From Lutimaribacter_A marinistellae (GTDB taxonomy: Bacteria > Pseudomonadota > Alphaproteobacteria > Rhodobacterales > Rhodobacteraceae), in contig NZ_JBHRXI010000001.1 in assembly GCF_042648365.1 (NCBI RefSeq), forward strand, positions 594,149-658,148: a DNA stretch of 64,000 bases. Reading direction: 5' to 3'. How positions within the stretch are numbered: the stretch's first letter is position 1; every line of letters starts with the position of its first letter. Below the pieces are notes generated by a model. The model made no database searches, was not told the origin of the DNA, and saw only the letters and a program-made list of their open reading frames with translations. The translations under genes and the position numbers were made by a program. Positions 35,629-44,282 of the stretch are shown in pieces.

Positions 35629-36354
35629 CAGTTCAGGCTGGAAAGCATAACCGCCCATGTCGAAATCCTTGATGGCCTCGGCATCGGTCAGGCGGTGCTG
35701 AACGATGAAACGCGCCATCGCCCCCCTTGCCTTCTTCGCATAAAAACTAACGATTTTCGGTGTCCCGTTCCTGTCTTCCATGAAGACGGGCGTGACGACC
35801 CGCAGTCGAAGAGAGGCAGGATCGACGGCGCCGAAATATTCTTGACTTGCACAATTGACCAACGTGTCGGTGCCCAGCGCCTCGGCCTGCGCATTCAGCG
35901 TCTTCGACAGACGATCGCCCCAATACTTATAGAGGTTTGCCCCGCGACGGGTCTTCAGTTTGCTCCCCATCTCCAGCCGGTAGGCCTGGATCCCGTCAAG
36001 CGGTCGAAGCAGGCCGTAAAGTCCAGAGAGAATACGTAGATGGTCCTGGGCCCAATTGATTTCGGCTGTGTCCAGCGAGGCTGCTTCGAGGCCCTGGTAG
36101 GTATCGCCGGCGAAGGCCAGCGCAGCGGGACGGATTTCATCGGGGATCGGCGCCTCCGAAAAGGCACGGAAACGGTCTCGATTGAGGCGCGCGAGATCGT
36201 CGCTGAGATCCATCAACCCTTTCAGATCCTTGAGCGTCAGGTTTCGCGCACTCTTGGCCAGCCGGATCGCATCCTGCTGAAACACGGGCTCCGTCATTTC
36301 GATGTCACGTTCCGCCCAGTCCAGCCTCTTGGCCGGAGAGATCACTGTCAGCAT
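35587..36354 (-). CDS. yaaA: Peroxide stress protein YaaA
   Basis: A 255-residue protein of the YaaA/DUF328 family, beginning MLTVISPAKRLDW and holding the signatures LSGLYGLLRPLDGIQAYRLE, MGSKLKTRRGANLYKYWGD and LVNCASQEYFGAVD. The C-terminal KIVSFYAKKARGAMARFI is also typical. In E. coli YaaA lowers free iron during hydrogen peroxide stress. Its stop codon lies inside the 3' end of the hybrid kinase gene on the other strand. recQ is 30 bases upstream on the same strand, so the two may share a transcript. Confidence 0.95.
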   Translation of the reverse strand: MLTVISPAKRLDWAERDIEMTEPVFQQDAIRLAKSARNLTLKDLKGLMDLSDDLARLNRDRFRAFSEAPIPDEIRPAALAFAGDTYQGLEAASLDTAEINWAQDHLRILSGLYGLLRPLDGIQAYRLEMGSKLKTRRGANLYKYWGDRLSKTLNAQAEALGTDTLVNCASQEYFGAVDPASLRLRVVTPVFMEDRNGTPKIVSFYAKKARGAMARFIVQHRLTDAEAIKDFDMGGYAFQPELSELDKPVFLRATD

Positions 36355-36384
36355 GAAATCCCCCTTGTTCGATCCGGACGCTAT

Positions 36385-38424
36385 CTAGCTCGCAGCCCGC
36401 AAGACGTCCAGAAAGGCGGCACCAAAGCGTTCGGCGCGCCGCTCACCCAGCAATTGTTCCAGCACCCGGGGATCTTCGGGGCGCAACTGCGCGACCTTTG
36501 CCAGTTGTGACGCGGAACAACTGAGCGGTTTTCCCGTCCCGTCGTCACCGCGTGCCAGTTCGGCCTGCACGGCAAGCAGTTTGTCATAGACCTCACCCGG
36601 TGTGCGACCGGCAAGCTTGCGGCGGGCCGGATGCACGGCTTCGACCGCGCCGGCGACAACTTCGAGAAAGGCCGCGCCATAGCGTTCGAGTTTTTTCGCA
36701 CCGACGCCTGCCACGCGCGCCATCTGGTCGAGCGTCGTCGGCCGCTTCTCGGCCATCTCGATCAATGTGCGGTCAGGAAAGATGACGTAGGCCGGAACCC
36801 GCGCGGCCTCGGCCAGTGCGCGGCGCTTGGCTTTGAGCGCTGAGAGAAGCGGCGCGTCCTCCTCGGACACCATGGCCTTGACGGCGGGGCGGCGTGCGGC
36901 GGAACGGATCGTGTCGCGCCGCAAGCGAACTGAATCCTCACCTCGGAGGATGGGCGCCGCCGCCTCGGTCATGCGAAGGGCGCCGTGACGCTCGGGGTCC
37001 GGGCGCACGAGATCGCGCCCCATCATCTGCCTGAAGATCGCCTGCCATTGCGACTTGGAGTATTCCTTTCCCACGCCGTAGGTCGGCAATTGGTCATGAC
37101 GCCGGGCGCGTATCTTTTCGGTGTCCTGCCCCAGCAGAATGTCGATCAGATGGCCTGACCCAAACCATTCCTCGGTCCGCAGAATGGCCGAAAGGGCCAT
37201 ACGCACCGGAGTGGTACCGTCGAAGACATCGGCGGGGCTGTCACACAAATCGCATTTTCCGCAAGGCTCTGATTCCTCGCCGAAATAGGCCAGCAATGTC
37301 TGCCGTCGGCAATCCAGCGCCTCGGCCAGACCAAGCAGCGAATTGAGCCGCGCATGATCTGCGGCTCGACGTTCCGGCGGCGCCAGACCTTCGTCGATCT
37401 GGGTACGGCGCAACCGGATATCATCGGGGCCGAAGAGCGTCAGCGTTTCGGCCGGTGCGCCGTCGCGCCCCGCCCGGCCGATCTCCTGGTAATAGGCCTC
37501 GATGGATTTGGGCAGGTCGGCATGAGCGACCCAGCGGATATCGGGTTTGTCGATGCCCATCCCGAATGCAACGGTGGCGACGACGATCAGGCCATCCTCG
37601 CGTGCGAAACGCGCCTCGACGCTGCGGCGATCCTCGGCCTCCATCCCGCCGTGATAGTGACAGGCCGGATGGCGGTCTTCGCGCAGGGCCTGTGCCAGGG
37701 CTTCGGTCTTGGCACGAGTTCCGCAATAGACGATCCCTGAGCGGCCTCTACGTGCCGCCGCGAAATCGAGGATCTGGCGCCGCGGGCTATCTTTTGCGGC
37801 AAAGGCAAGATGAATGTTCGGCCGGTCGAAACCACGCAGGAAAGTCTGCGGTGGCTCGCCGTCAAACAGCTTTTCGACGATTTCGAGCCGCGTTTCCGCA
37901 TCGGCAGTGGCCGTAAAGGCCGCGAGTGGAACGTCCAGCGCTTGGCGCAGCTCTCCGATCCGCAGGTAGTCGGGGCGGAAATCATGGCCCCATTGGCTGA
38001 CACAATGCGCCTCGTCCACCGCGATGAGCGAGACGTTGATCCGACGCAGCATTGCCATTGCCGAGCCTGACGCCAGCCGCTCAGGCGCCATGTAGAGAAG
38101 TTTCAACCGGCCCTCATCGAGTGCCTGCCAAACCGCCTCGGTCTCTTCGGGCGTATTGCCCGAGGTCAGGGCGCCGGCCTCGACCCCTGCCTCTTGCAGC
38201 GCGCGCACCTGGTCGCGCATCAAGGCGATTAGCGGTGATATCACCACGGTCACCCCATCGCGCGCCAGGGCGGGCAATTGAAAACACAGCGACTTGCCAC
38301 CACCCGTAGGCATTATGGCCAACACGTTGCGGCCGGCGGTCACCGCGTCGACGATTTCTTCCTGCCCAGGGCGGAAGGCATCGAATCCGAACACGTCTCG
38401 CAGCAGAGGTGCGAAATCGGGCAT
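36385..38424 (-). CDS. recQ: ATP-dependent DNA helicase RecQ
   Basis: A 679-residue helicase. Motif I is MPTGGGKSLCFQLPAL, the DExH box is AVDEAHCVSQWGHDFRPDY, and helicase motif VI is YYQEIGRAGRDG. A zinc-binding cluster (CGKCDLC) and a winged helix follow. The C-terminal HRDC domain holds DRTLIEMAEKRPTTLDQMAR, with a second HRDC-like stretch after it. It unwinds branched DNA in repair and fork restart. ATG 38424 gives the usual MPDFAPLLRDVFGFDAFRPG start; TTG 38445 is an alternative. No LexA box was seen upstream. Confidence 0.96.
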   Translation of the reverse strand: MPDFAPLLRDVFGFDAFRPGQEEIVDAVTAGRNVLAIMPTGGGKSLCFQLPALARDGVTVVISPLIALMRDQVRALQEAGVEAGALTSGNTPEETEAVWQALDEGRLKLLYMAPERLASGSAMAMLRRINVSLIAVDEAHCVSQWGHDFRPDYLRIGELRQALDVPLAAFTATADAETRLEIVEKLFDGEPPQTFLRGFDRPNIHLAFAAKDSPRRQILDFAAARRGRSGIVYCGTRAKTEALAQALREDRHPACHYHGGMEAEDRRSVEARFAREDGLIVVATVAFGMGIDKPDIRWVAHADLPKSIEAYYQEIGRAGRDGAPAETLTLFGPDDIRLRRTQIDEGLAPPERRAADHARLNSLLGLAEALDCRRQTLLAYFGEESEPCGKCDLCDSPADVFDGTTPVRMALSAILRTEEWFGSGHLIDILLGQDTEKIRARRHDQLPTYGVGKEYSKSQWQAIFRQMMGRDLVRPDPERHGALRMTEAAAPILRGEDSVRLRRDTIRSAARRPAVKAMVSEEDAPLLSALKAKRRALAEAARVPAYVIFPDRTLIEMAEKRPTTLDQMARVAGVGAKKLERYGAAFLEVVAGAVEAVHPARRKLAGRTPGEVYDKLLAVQAELARGDDGTGKPLSCSASQLAKVAQLRPEDPRVLEQLLGERRAERFGAAFLDVLRAAS

Positions 38425-38510
38425 TTCCGGGGAAGCCTCATCCAAGATGTTGTGGTTCTGCTCTTGGATGCAGTTTCACACACTAAGAATCTGTGAACAA
38501 GAGTCTGGAC

Positions 38511-38798
38511 CTAGTAGAAGTAGACCGCGTTGTTCACGAGGATGATCCGCAACGCATAAACAGCCACGAGGACGATGAGCGGCGCAAGGTCCAACCCGCC
38601 CATTGCAGGCAGAACCCGGCGGATGGGACCATAAAGCGGTTCCAAGATCCTGTTCAGCCCGTACCAGATTTGCGCGACCAGCTGCTGATGCAGGTTCAGC
38701 ACCTGAAAGTTGATCAGCCAGCTCATGATCACATGAGCGAGAATGATGAACCAGACGATATCGAGGATCAGCAAAAGGATCTGGATAAGCGAGAGCAT
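38511..38798 (-). CDS. YggT family membrane protein
   Basis: A 95-residue protein with two hydrophobic regions flanking a short conserved loop. The first is LIQILLLILDIVWFIILAHV, with the family signature SWL; the loop holds LNRILEPLYGPIRRVLPAMG, and the second helix includes DLAPLIVLVAVYALRIILV. YggT proteins are poorly understood; roles in osmotic tolerance and cell division have been proposed in other organisms. AGGAAA upstream of ATG 38798 is the ribosome site. It stands alone, divergent from an MFS gene. Confidence 0.9.
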   Translation of the reverse strand: MLSLIQILLLILDIVWFIILAHVIMSWLINFQVLNLHQQLVAQIWYGLNRILEPLYGPIRRVLPAMGGLDLAPLIVLVAVYALRIILVNNAVYFY

Positions 38799-38978
38799 GT
38801 CATTTCCTGAATTCGGTCCCGTTGAGAGGTAAGGACAGAGCGCGCAAAGGGCAAGTGCCGAGACCGCGCACTGTGCCGCACCGGCAACGCGCCCGGTACG
38901 CCGGACAACGGATGCTTGCCTTGGTTGGTATCCGGCCTTCTTACTCGGTCAAGGGCGGGCGCAGAACCGGGGGCGAGC

Positions 38979-40340
38979 ATGGGTTCCGAGAAAAGAAGGA
39001 TCTGGGGATGGTGGTTCTTCGACTGGGCCAGCCAGCCATACAACACCTTGATGCTCACCTTCATATTCGGCCCTTATTTTGCCCAGACCGCAGCAGGTGT
39101 GATGATCGAAGGCGGAATGGCCGAAACCGCCGCCAAGGCACAGGCACAGGCGATGTGGGGTTACGGCCTGACCGTCGCTGGTATCGCCATCGCCGTTCTG
39201 GCACCCATCCTTGGGGCCATCGCCGACAGTTCGGGCAAGCGTTTGTCGTGGATCTGGCTGTTCTCGGCGATGTATGTGCTGGGTGCGTTCGGCACGTGGT
39301 GGTCCGCTCCGCAAGAGTTCTCGGCCGTTTTCGTCCTGATGATGTTCGGCATCGGCCTGATCGGCATGGAGTTTGCCACCATCTTTACCAACTCCTATCT
39401 TCCGTCGCTGGGGCCAAAACGCGAGTTGGGGCGCATTTCCGGGTCGGGATGGGCTTTCGGCTATGTCGGCGGCGTGCTGGCACTGGCGATCATGCTGGCC
39501 CTGTTCCAGGCAGGGGATAACGGTCGCACGATGGCAGGGCTGATGCCGGTCCTGGGCCTTGACCCGGCAACGGGTGAGGATACTAGGGCCGTCGGACCAT
39601 TTACCGCCATCTGGTACGTCGTCTTCATGATCCCGTTCTTCCTTTGGGTCCGTGACGAACCGGGACAAGGAACCGGAACCGGAGCGTCGGCAGCATTGCG
39701 TGATCTCTGGCGGACATTGCGCGGCTTGCCAAAACACCCATCACTATTGGCCTATCTGGGGTCCTCGATGTTTTATCGGGACGCGCTGAACGGCATGTAC
39801 ACTTTTGGCGGCATCTACGCGCTTGGCGTTCTGAACTGGTCGATCATGGAGATCGGCATCTTTGGCATCATCGCGGCGATCAGCGGTGCGCTCTTTGCAT
39901 GGATCGGAGGGTATGCCGATCGTGCGTTCGGCCCGAAACCCGTCATCGTGTTCTCTTGCTTCGTTCTGATGGCAACTGCGCTTTTGATCGTATCGCTGTC
40001 GCCCACTTCGGTCATGGGCATCGCACTGCCGGAAGGATCGAGCCTGCCGTCGATCCTGTTCTATGTTGCTGGTGTGCTGATCGGGGCTGCCGGCGGGTCA
40101 CTTCAATCGGCAAGCCGCAACATGCTCACGCGGCAAGGCAACCCGGCGCGCATGACCGAGGCGTTCGGCCTTTATGCGCTTTCGGGCAAGGCCACGTCCT
40201 TTCTTGCTCCATTTCTCATCGGACTTGCCACCGACCTGAGCGGAAGTCAGCGTGTCGGCGCCTCACCCCTGATCGCCCTCTTTGCGATCGGCCTTGTCAT
40301 GCTAGTGTGGGTCAAACCGCAAGGAGAGGACAGCGTATGA
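38979..40340 (+). CDS. MFS transporter, UMF1/Atg22-like
   Basis: A 453-residue protein with about 12 membrane helices. The family features are the early IWGWWFFDWASQPYNTLMLT, the loop LAPILGAIADSSGKRLSW, and GRISGSGWAFGYVGGVLALA. UMF1 members resemble the yeast vacuolar amino acid exporter Atg22; the bacterial substrates are unknown. ATG 38979, with GGGGGCGAG upstream, gives the standard start; a more distal start at 38916 is unlikely. The stop overlaps mepA by four bases (ATGA), so the two are coupled, which is hard to explain functionally. Confidence 0.85.
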   Translation: MGSEKRRIWGWWFFDWASQPYNTLMLTFIFGPYFAQTAAGVMIEGGMAETAAKAQAQAMWGYGLTVAGIAIAVLAPILGAIADSSGKRLSWIWLFSAMYVLGAFGTWWSAPQEFSAVFVLMMFGIGLIGMEFATIFTNSYLPSLGPKRELGRISGSGWAFGYVGGVLALAIMLALFQAGDNGRTMAGLMPVLGLDPATGEDTRAVGPFTAIWYVVFMIPFFLWVRDEPGQGTGTGASAALRDLWRTLRGLPKHPSLLAYLGSSMFYRDALNGMYTFGGIYALGVLNWSIMEIGIFGIIAAISGALFAWIGGYADRAFGPKPVIVFSCFVLMATALLIVSLSPTSVMGIALPEGSSLPSILFYVAGVLIGAAGGSLQSASRNMLTRQGNPARMTEAFGLYALSGKATSFLAPFLIGLATDLSGSQRVGASPLIALFAIGLVMLVWVKPQGEDSV

Positions 40341-41203
40341 GATTACCCCGCATCCTGACCGCTACCCTGCTGGCCTTGGGTATGGCGGCACCGGTCACGG
40401 CGGAACCATTGGCGAAACAGCTGTTTGGCGCTCAAAAGATGGGCTCTCAGCAATCGGCCGCGTCTTTCGGATCCTATGCAAAGGGATGCGTTGCAGGGGC
40501 CGTACGACTGCCCGAAACCGGCTCGACCTGGCAGGCGATGCGCCTCAGTCGAAACCGGAACTGGGGCCATCCCGAAACCATCGACTACATCCGTGACCTT
40601 TCGGCGTTCGCGGCCACCATGCCCGGGTGGAGCGGGCTCTACATTGGCGACATCAGCCAGCCCCGCGGCGGGCCGATGACCTCGGGCCATCGCAGCCATC
40701 AGATCGGGCTGGATATTGATATCTGGATGCTGCCCGCCAACAATCTGCGCCTGTCGCGGTCCCATCGCGAAAAGATCTCGTCGATCTCTCTACGGCGCTC
40801 GAACGGCGCCTATGTAAACGGAAACTGGACGCAGCAGCACGCCGAGCTTCTGAAACGCGCCGCACAGGACAAACGCGTTGCGCGCATCTTTGTCTTTCCA
40901 GGGGCAAAGGTCTGGATGTGTGACAACATGAAGGTCAATGCGAGCTGGATGCGCAAGATCCGGCCTTGGTGGGGGCATCACTATCATTTCCATGTGCGAC
41001 TGGCCTGCCCGCGCGGCGCGCGGGGGTGTGTCGACCAGGCCGCTCCGCCACCCGGTGATGGCTGCGCCGAGGCGCGTCAGTGGCAACGAAACATCCTGAA
41101 CCCACCGCCACCCGATCCAAATGCGAAACCCGCCCCGAAACGTCGCGAGTACGTTCTGGCCGACCTGCCCAATCAATGCGTCTCTGTCTTGCGCTCACAG
41201 TAG
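40337..41203 (+). CDS. mepA: Penicillin-insensitive murein endopeptidase MepA
   Basis: A 288-residue periplasmic enzyme with a signal peptide (RILTATLLALGMAAPVTAEP). The LAS metallopeptidase motifs are TSGHRSHQIGLDIDIWML and, near the C-terminus, WWGHHYHFHVRLACP, which supply the zinc ligands and catalytic histidine. Six cysteines are placed as in MepA. It cleaves D-Ala-meso-DAP crosslinks in peptidoglycan. The start is ATG 40337, coupled to the MFS gene; the longer frame from 39899 runs inside that gene and is spurious. The last 28 bases overlap the next gene. Confidence 0.94.
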   Translation: MRLPRILTATLLALGMAAPVTAEPLAKQLFGAQKMGSQQSAASFGSYAKGCVAGAVRLPETGSTWQAMRLSRNRNWGHPETIDYIRDLSAFAATMPGWSGLYIGDISQPRGGPMTSGHRSHQIGLDIDIWMLPANNLRLSRSHREKISSISLRRSNGAYVNGNWTQQHAELLKRAAQDKRVARIFVFPGAKVWMCDNMKVNASWMRKIRPWWGHHYHFHVRLACPRGARGCVDQAAPPPGDGCAEARQWQRNILNPPPPDPNAKPAPKRREYVLADLPNQCVSVLRSQ

Positions 41204-42048
41204 TCGCGAGCCTTTTCGCCTTGCCGGCCGATTCCGTGGAAACGGCGTCGGCGCGGCACCTGTCCAGCCATACATGGTCGGATCGCGGCGAATGGTTCGG
41301 GGGCTTTTCCGCCATCGAGGTCGGGCCGGATGGTCTGACAATGACCATCCTGACGGATCGCGGTTATCTGGCGACGGGGCGGATCACACGGAAGGGTGAG
41401 AATATCGTCAGAGCCGATTTGACGTCGGTGGACCGGCTCAGGACCAGCAAGGGCAAGAAGCTGGTTGGCCGCGTCGCGGATTCCGAAGGATTGGCCATGT
41501 CCGGAAACGGCCCCTTCTACGTGTCCTACGAGGGGGTCCACCGGGTTGCAGCGCATGCCGCGCCTTGGGCGAAAGCCCGTGTTCTGCCCCGGCCCGAGGC
41601 ATTTCGCGGTTTGGCGACCAATGGCTCTTTCGAAGCGCTTGCCATCGACGTGTCCGGACGCCTTTACACGATGCCGGAGAGCAATCGCTTACCAGACGGG
41701 CGCATTCCGGTCTGGCGCTGGGACGGACGCGCATGGTCAATGCCGATCTCGCTGGAGCAAACAGGCGGGTTCCTGCCGGTCGGCGCGGATTTCGGTCCGG
41801 ACGGTCGGCTGTACGTTCTGGAGCGTGATTTCGCGCAGATCGGTTTCCGCAGCCGCCTGCGGCGCATCGACCTGTCCTCGGGCAGGGAAGACGAGTTGTT
41901 CCGGACCGGGCTTGGCCGGCATGACAACCTCGAGGGTGTTTCGATCTGGCGCGATGAATCGGGGCGGCTCAGGGCGACGATGATCTCGGACGACAACTTC
42001 CTGTCGCTGCAACGCACCGAGTTGGTGGAGTACCTGTTGCCCGACTGA
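41176..42048 (+). CDS. Esterase-like activity of phytase family protein
   Basis: A 290-residue exported protein: signal peptide (MRLCLALTVVASLFALPADS), then a beta-propeller-like sequence with repeating blocks (FGGFSAIEVGPDGLTMTILT, DSEGLAMSGNGPFYVSYEG, GADFGPDGRLYVLERDF, HDNLEGVSIWRDESGRLRA). These match the family annotated as esterase-like activity of phytase (PF13449), whose true substrate is usually unknown. ATG 41176 lies inside the 3' end of mepA (28-base overlap), so the two are probably co-transcribed. A periplasmic location is expected. Confidence 0.8.
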   Translation: MRLCLALTVVASLFALPADSVETASARHLSSHTWSDRGEWFGGFSAIEVGPDGLTMTILTDRGYLATGRITRKGENIVRADLTSVDRLRTSKGKKLVGRVADSEGLAMSGNGPFYVSYEGVHRVAAHAAPWAKARVLPRPEAFRGLATNGSFEALAIDVSGRLYTMPESNRLPDGRIPVWRWDGRAWSMPISLEQTGGFLPVGADFGPDGRLYVLERDFAQIGFRSRLRRIDLSSGREDELFRTGLGRHDNLEGVSIWRDESGRLRATMISDDNFLSLQRTELVEYLLPD

Positions 42049-42144
42049 GGCCTTGCCATGTCCCGCCGGGCCATGTATGCGCACAGCTTGCCCGAGACTT
42101 ACCGGGCCAAGTCGCCGCAACCTTGACAAAACGGGCACCTGACA

Positions 42145-42774
42145 ATGCAACGTACCCATATTCCCGGCATCCTTGCCATGGCCGCCATCGTGGTGGCCTC
42201 GAACATCCTGGTTCAATTCCTGCTGCTTGACGGGCTTCTGACCTGGGGCGCATTTACCTATCCGCTGGCCTTCCTCGTCACCGACGTGATGAATCGCGTT
42301 TATGGCACGGGACCCGCGCGCAAGGTCGTTCTGGCCGGGTTCGTCACCGGCGTGATCTGCTCGCTCATCGGCAGCCAGATCATGCTGGAGTATGGTCCTG
42401 CCGTACCGCTGCGGATCGCGGTCGCATCGGGCACGGCGTTTCTTCTTGCGCAGTTGACGGATGTCGCGATCTTTGACCGCTTTCGGTCAGGGGCATGGTG
42501 GCGTGCGCCGCTGGTTTCGACGCTGGTTGGCTCCGCGCTTGACACGGCGCTGTTCTTCACCATCGCGTTTTCAGCCTCGATCTCCATCTTTGGTGCCAAC
42601 GCCGATGCAGCGATTTCCTGGGCTTGGGAGGCTACACCTTTCATGCTGACCGGACCCGAAACACCGCTGTGGGTCACCTTGGCCTTCGCCGACTGGCTGG
42701 TGAAACTGTCGGTTGCGTTGATCGCACTGATCCCTTTCCGCGTGATAACCGGAAAGTTGTCGAGCGCGGCGTAA
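42145..42774 (+). CDS. Queuosine precursor transporter (YhhQ/VUT family)
   Basis: A 209-residue protein with about six membrane helices. It starts with IPGILAMAAIVVASNILVQF and carries the family run FTYPLAFLVTDVMNRVYG, followed by ARKVVLAGFVTGVICS. Members import preQ0 or preQ1 for making the modified tRNA base queuosine. Length is close to E. coli YhhQ. The 96-base upstream gap holds no clear preQ1 riboswitch. A GGCACG-ATC-CGTGCC hairpin follows the stop codon at 42792-42806. Confidence 0.86.
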   Translation: MQRTHIPGILAMAAIVVASNILVQFLLLDGLLTWGAFTYPLAFLVTDVMNRVYGTGPARKVVLAGFVTGVICSLIGSQIMLEYGPAVPLRIAVASGTAFLLAQLTDVAIFDRFRSGAWWRAPLVSTLVGSALDTALFFTIAFSASISIFGANADAAISWAWEATPFMLTGPETPLWVTLAFADWLVKLSVALIALIPFRVITGKLSSAA

Positions 42775-42791
42775 AATTTCCTTTGGAGATC

Positions 42792-42806
42792 GGCACGATC
42801 CGTGCC
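42792..42806 (+). other. Hairpin after the queuosine transporter gene
   Basis: GGCACG-ATC-CGTGCC, six-base perfect arms with a three-base loop, 18 bases after the stop codon of the transporter gene. It has no run of T after it, so it is a weak terminator at best; it may instead be the 5' end of a structured RNA leading to the small ORF at 42850. Confidence 0.35.
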
Positions 42807-42849
42807 ACGCTTTGTTCGAGTTCAACAGCAAAGCAAAGGAGGTGGTCCA

Positions 42850-42906
42850 GTGTCGAGAAAGGTATTGGAGAGAGGTGCCGTAACAGTCAGGGAGGACGCC
42901 CACTGA
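42850..42906 (+). CDS. 18-codon ORF with strong ribosome site, candidate leader peptide
   Basis: GTG-initiated ORF encoding MSRKVLERGAVTVREDAH. AAGGAGGTG at 42836-42844 is a nine-base match to the anti-Shine-Dalgarno sequence, much stronger than at neighbouring genes, and the spacing to GTG is good. After the stop come two hairpins (42917-42931 with a GTTTT loop; 42937-42942 paired with 42957-42962) and then a strong terminator at 42991-43017. arfB starts 33 bases beyond that. This is either a leader peptide controlling read-through into arfB or the coding part of a small RNA. No homolog is known to me and no promoter was identified. Confidence 0.45.
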   Translation: MSRKVLERGAVTVREDAH

Positions 42907-42990
42907 GGCAGCCCTTGGCGGGTTTTCCGCCCCGGCCGGACCTGTGAGAGGATAAGGGTCCGCCCCGGCACATCTTCCGAAACTTTCGGA

Positions 42991-43017
42991 GGGCCGTTCC
43001 ATTGGAACGGCCCTTTC
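42991..43017 (+). terminator. Rho-independent terminator upstream of arfB
   Basis: Perfect ten-base stem GGGCCGTTCC/GGAACGGCCC with a three-base loop, followed by TTTCCGTTT. It ends transcription from the queuosine transporter or the 18-codon ORF, and could act as an attenuator for arfB, which begins at 43050. Confidence 0.85.
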
Positions 43018-43049
43018 CGTTTCTCCGGCCTGCGCCTAGAATCGCGCGC

Positions 43050-43469
43050 ATGTTACGGATCAGTGACCAGATAGCCCTGCAAGATTGGGAGATGACCGAA
43101 AGCTTCATGCGCGCATCGGGTCCGGGCGGACAGAACGTCAACAAGGTCTCGACCGCGGTCGAACTGCGCTTCGAGGCGCAGCGCTCGCCCTCTCTTCCAG
43201 ATCCGGTCAAGGCGCGGCTCAGAAGGATCGCAGGCCAGAAATGGACCAAGGATGGCGCGATCGTCATTCAGGTGGATGAAACCCGCAGCCAGGCTCGAAA
43301 TCGCGAAATCGCGCGTCAGAGGCTTGCCGAGCTTGTCGCCCGCGCGTTGGTCAAACCCAAACGGCGCATACCGACCAAGCCCACGCGTGGATCGGTCCGC
43401 CGCCGGCTTGACGCCAAAAAAGCGCGCGGCGCGGTAAAGGCGATGCGCGGTAAAGTGGACGAGGATTAG
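43050..43469 (+). CDS. arfB: Alternative ribosome-rescue factor ArfB (peptidyl-tRNA hydrolase)
   Basis: A 139-residue protein with the catalytic GGQ loop at residues 26-28 (RASGPGGQNVNKVSTAVELR) and a highly basic C-terminal tail (KPKRRIPTKPTRGSVRRRLD) that in ArfB/YaeJ enters the empty mRNA channel. It hydrolyses peptidyl-tRNA on ribosomes stalled at the end of a truncated message. It lacks the codon-recognition domain of release factors. ATG 43050 is chosen; an in-frame upstream ATG at 43002 lies inside the terminator. No clear Shine-Dalgarno sequence precedes it. Confidence 0.94.
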   Translation: MLRISDQIALQDWEMTESFMRASGPGGQNVNKVSTAVELRFEAQRSPSLPDPVKARLRRIAGQKWTKDGAIVIQVDETRSQARNREIARQRLAELVARALVKPKRRIPTKPTRGSVRRRLDAKKARGAVKAMRGKVDED

Positions 43470-43535
43470 TCTGGCATCCCCCGCCGCCGCTGATACTGTG
43501 AGCCCGAACAGACGCAGGATCCGGAGGGCAAGGGT

Positions 43536-44282
43536 ATGAGACTGGACGGAAAAACGGCGATCGTCACCGGTGGTGGATCGGGCTTCGGCGCAGGCATCGT
43601 GGCCAAGTTCGTGTCCGAAGGTGCCCGTGTGATCGTGGCGGACATCAACCGCGACGCGGCCGAAAAAACGGCTCGGGACATGGATGGTGATGCTATCGCC
43701 GTCGAGGTCGACGTCGCCAACGGCCCGTCGGTCGAGTCCATGACCGATACAGCCATGCGCCGGTTCGGCAAGGTGGACATCCTTGTGAACAATGCAGGCG
43801 TCACCCACCTGCCCGCCCCGATGGAGGATGTAAGCGAAAGCGACTTCGACCGTGTCTTTCGCGTGAACATGAAATCCGTCTACCTGACCGCTCGTGCGCT
43901 GGTGCCGCACATGAAGGAGCGCGGCACCGGGTCCATCCTCAACGTCGCTTCAACCGCGGGCCTGTCGCCCCGTCCGAACCTGAACTGGTACAACGCCTCC
44001 AAGGGATGGATGATCACTGCGACCAAGACCATGGCAGTCGAACTCGCGCCCTCGGGCGTCCGGGTCAATGCAATCTGCCCGGTGGCGGGTGAGACACCGT
44101 TGCTCAAATCGTTCATGGGCGAGGACACCCCCGAGATGCGGGCGAAGTTTCTTTCGACGATTCCGATCGGCCGTTTTTCAACCCCGGAGGACATGGGCAA
44201 TGCCGCCTGTTTCCTGTGCTCGGACGAGGCTGGCATGGTGACAGGCGTAGCGATGGAAGTGGATGGCGGGCGTTGCATCTGA
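43536..44282 (+). CDS. SDR family oxidoreductase
   Basis: A 248-residue classical short-chain dehydrogenase. The nucleotide-binding motif is TGGGSGFGAG (residues 11-20), then NNAG at 85-88. The catalytic serine (139), tyrosine (152) and lysine (156) sit in NVASTAGLSP and WYNASK. Asp36 after beta-2 (VIVADINRD) suggests NAD rather than NADP. The substrate cannot be told from sequence; the family includes glucose 1-dehydrogenases and 3-oxoacyl reductases. GGAGGGCAAGG upstream is the ribosome site. The stop overlaps the start of a P1 peptidase gene by one base, so the pair is coupled. Confidence 0.9.
   Translation: MRLDGKTAIVTGGGSGFGAGIVAKFVSEGARVIVADINRDAAEKTARDMDGDAIAVEVDVANGPSVESMTDTAMRRFGKVDILVNNAGVTHLPAPMEDVSESDFDRVFRVNMKSVYLTARALVPHMKERGTGSILNVASTAGLSPRPNLNWYNASKGWMITATKTMAVELAPSGVRVNAICPVAGETPLLKSFMGEDTPEMRAKFLSTIPIGRFSTPEDMGNAACFLCSDEAGMVTGVAMEVDGGRCI

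Noticed and set aside
42049..42144. preQ1 riboswitch upstream of the queuosine precursor transporter
   Set aside because: No preQ1-type hairpin with an A-rich tail could be recognised. A TTGACA at about 42124 is too close to the start codon for a standard promoter with a leader.
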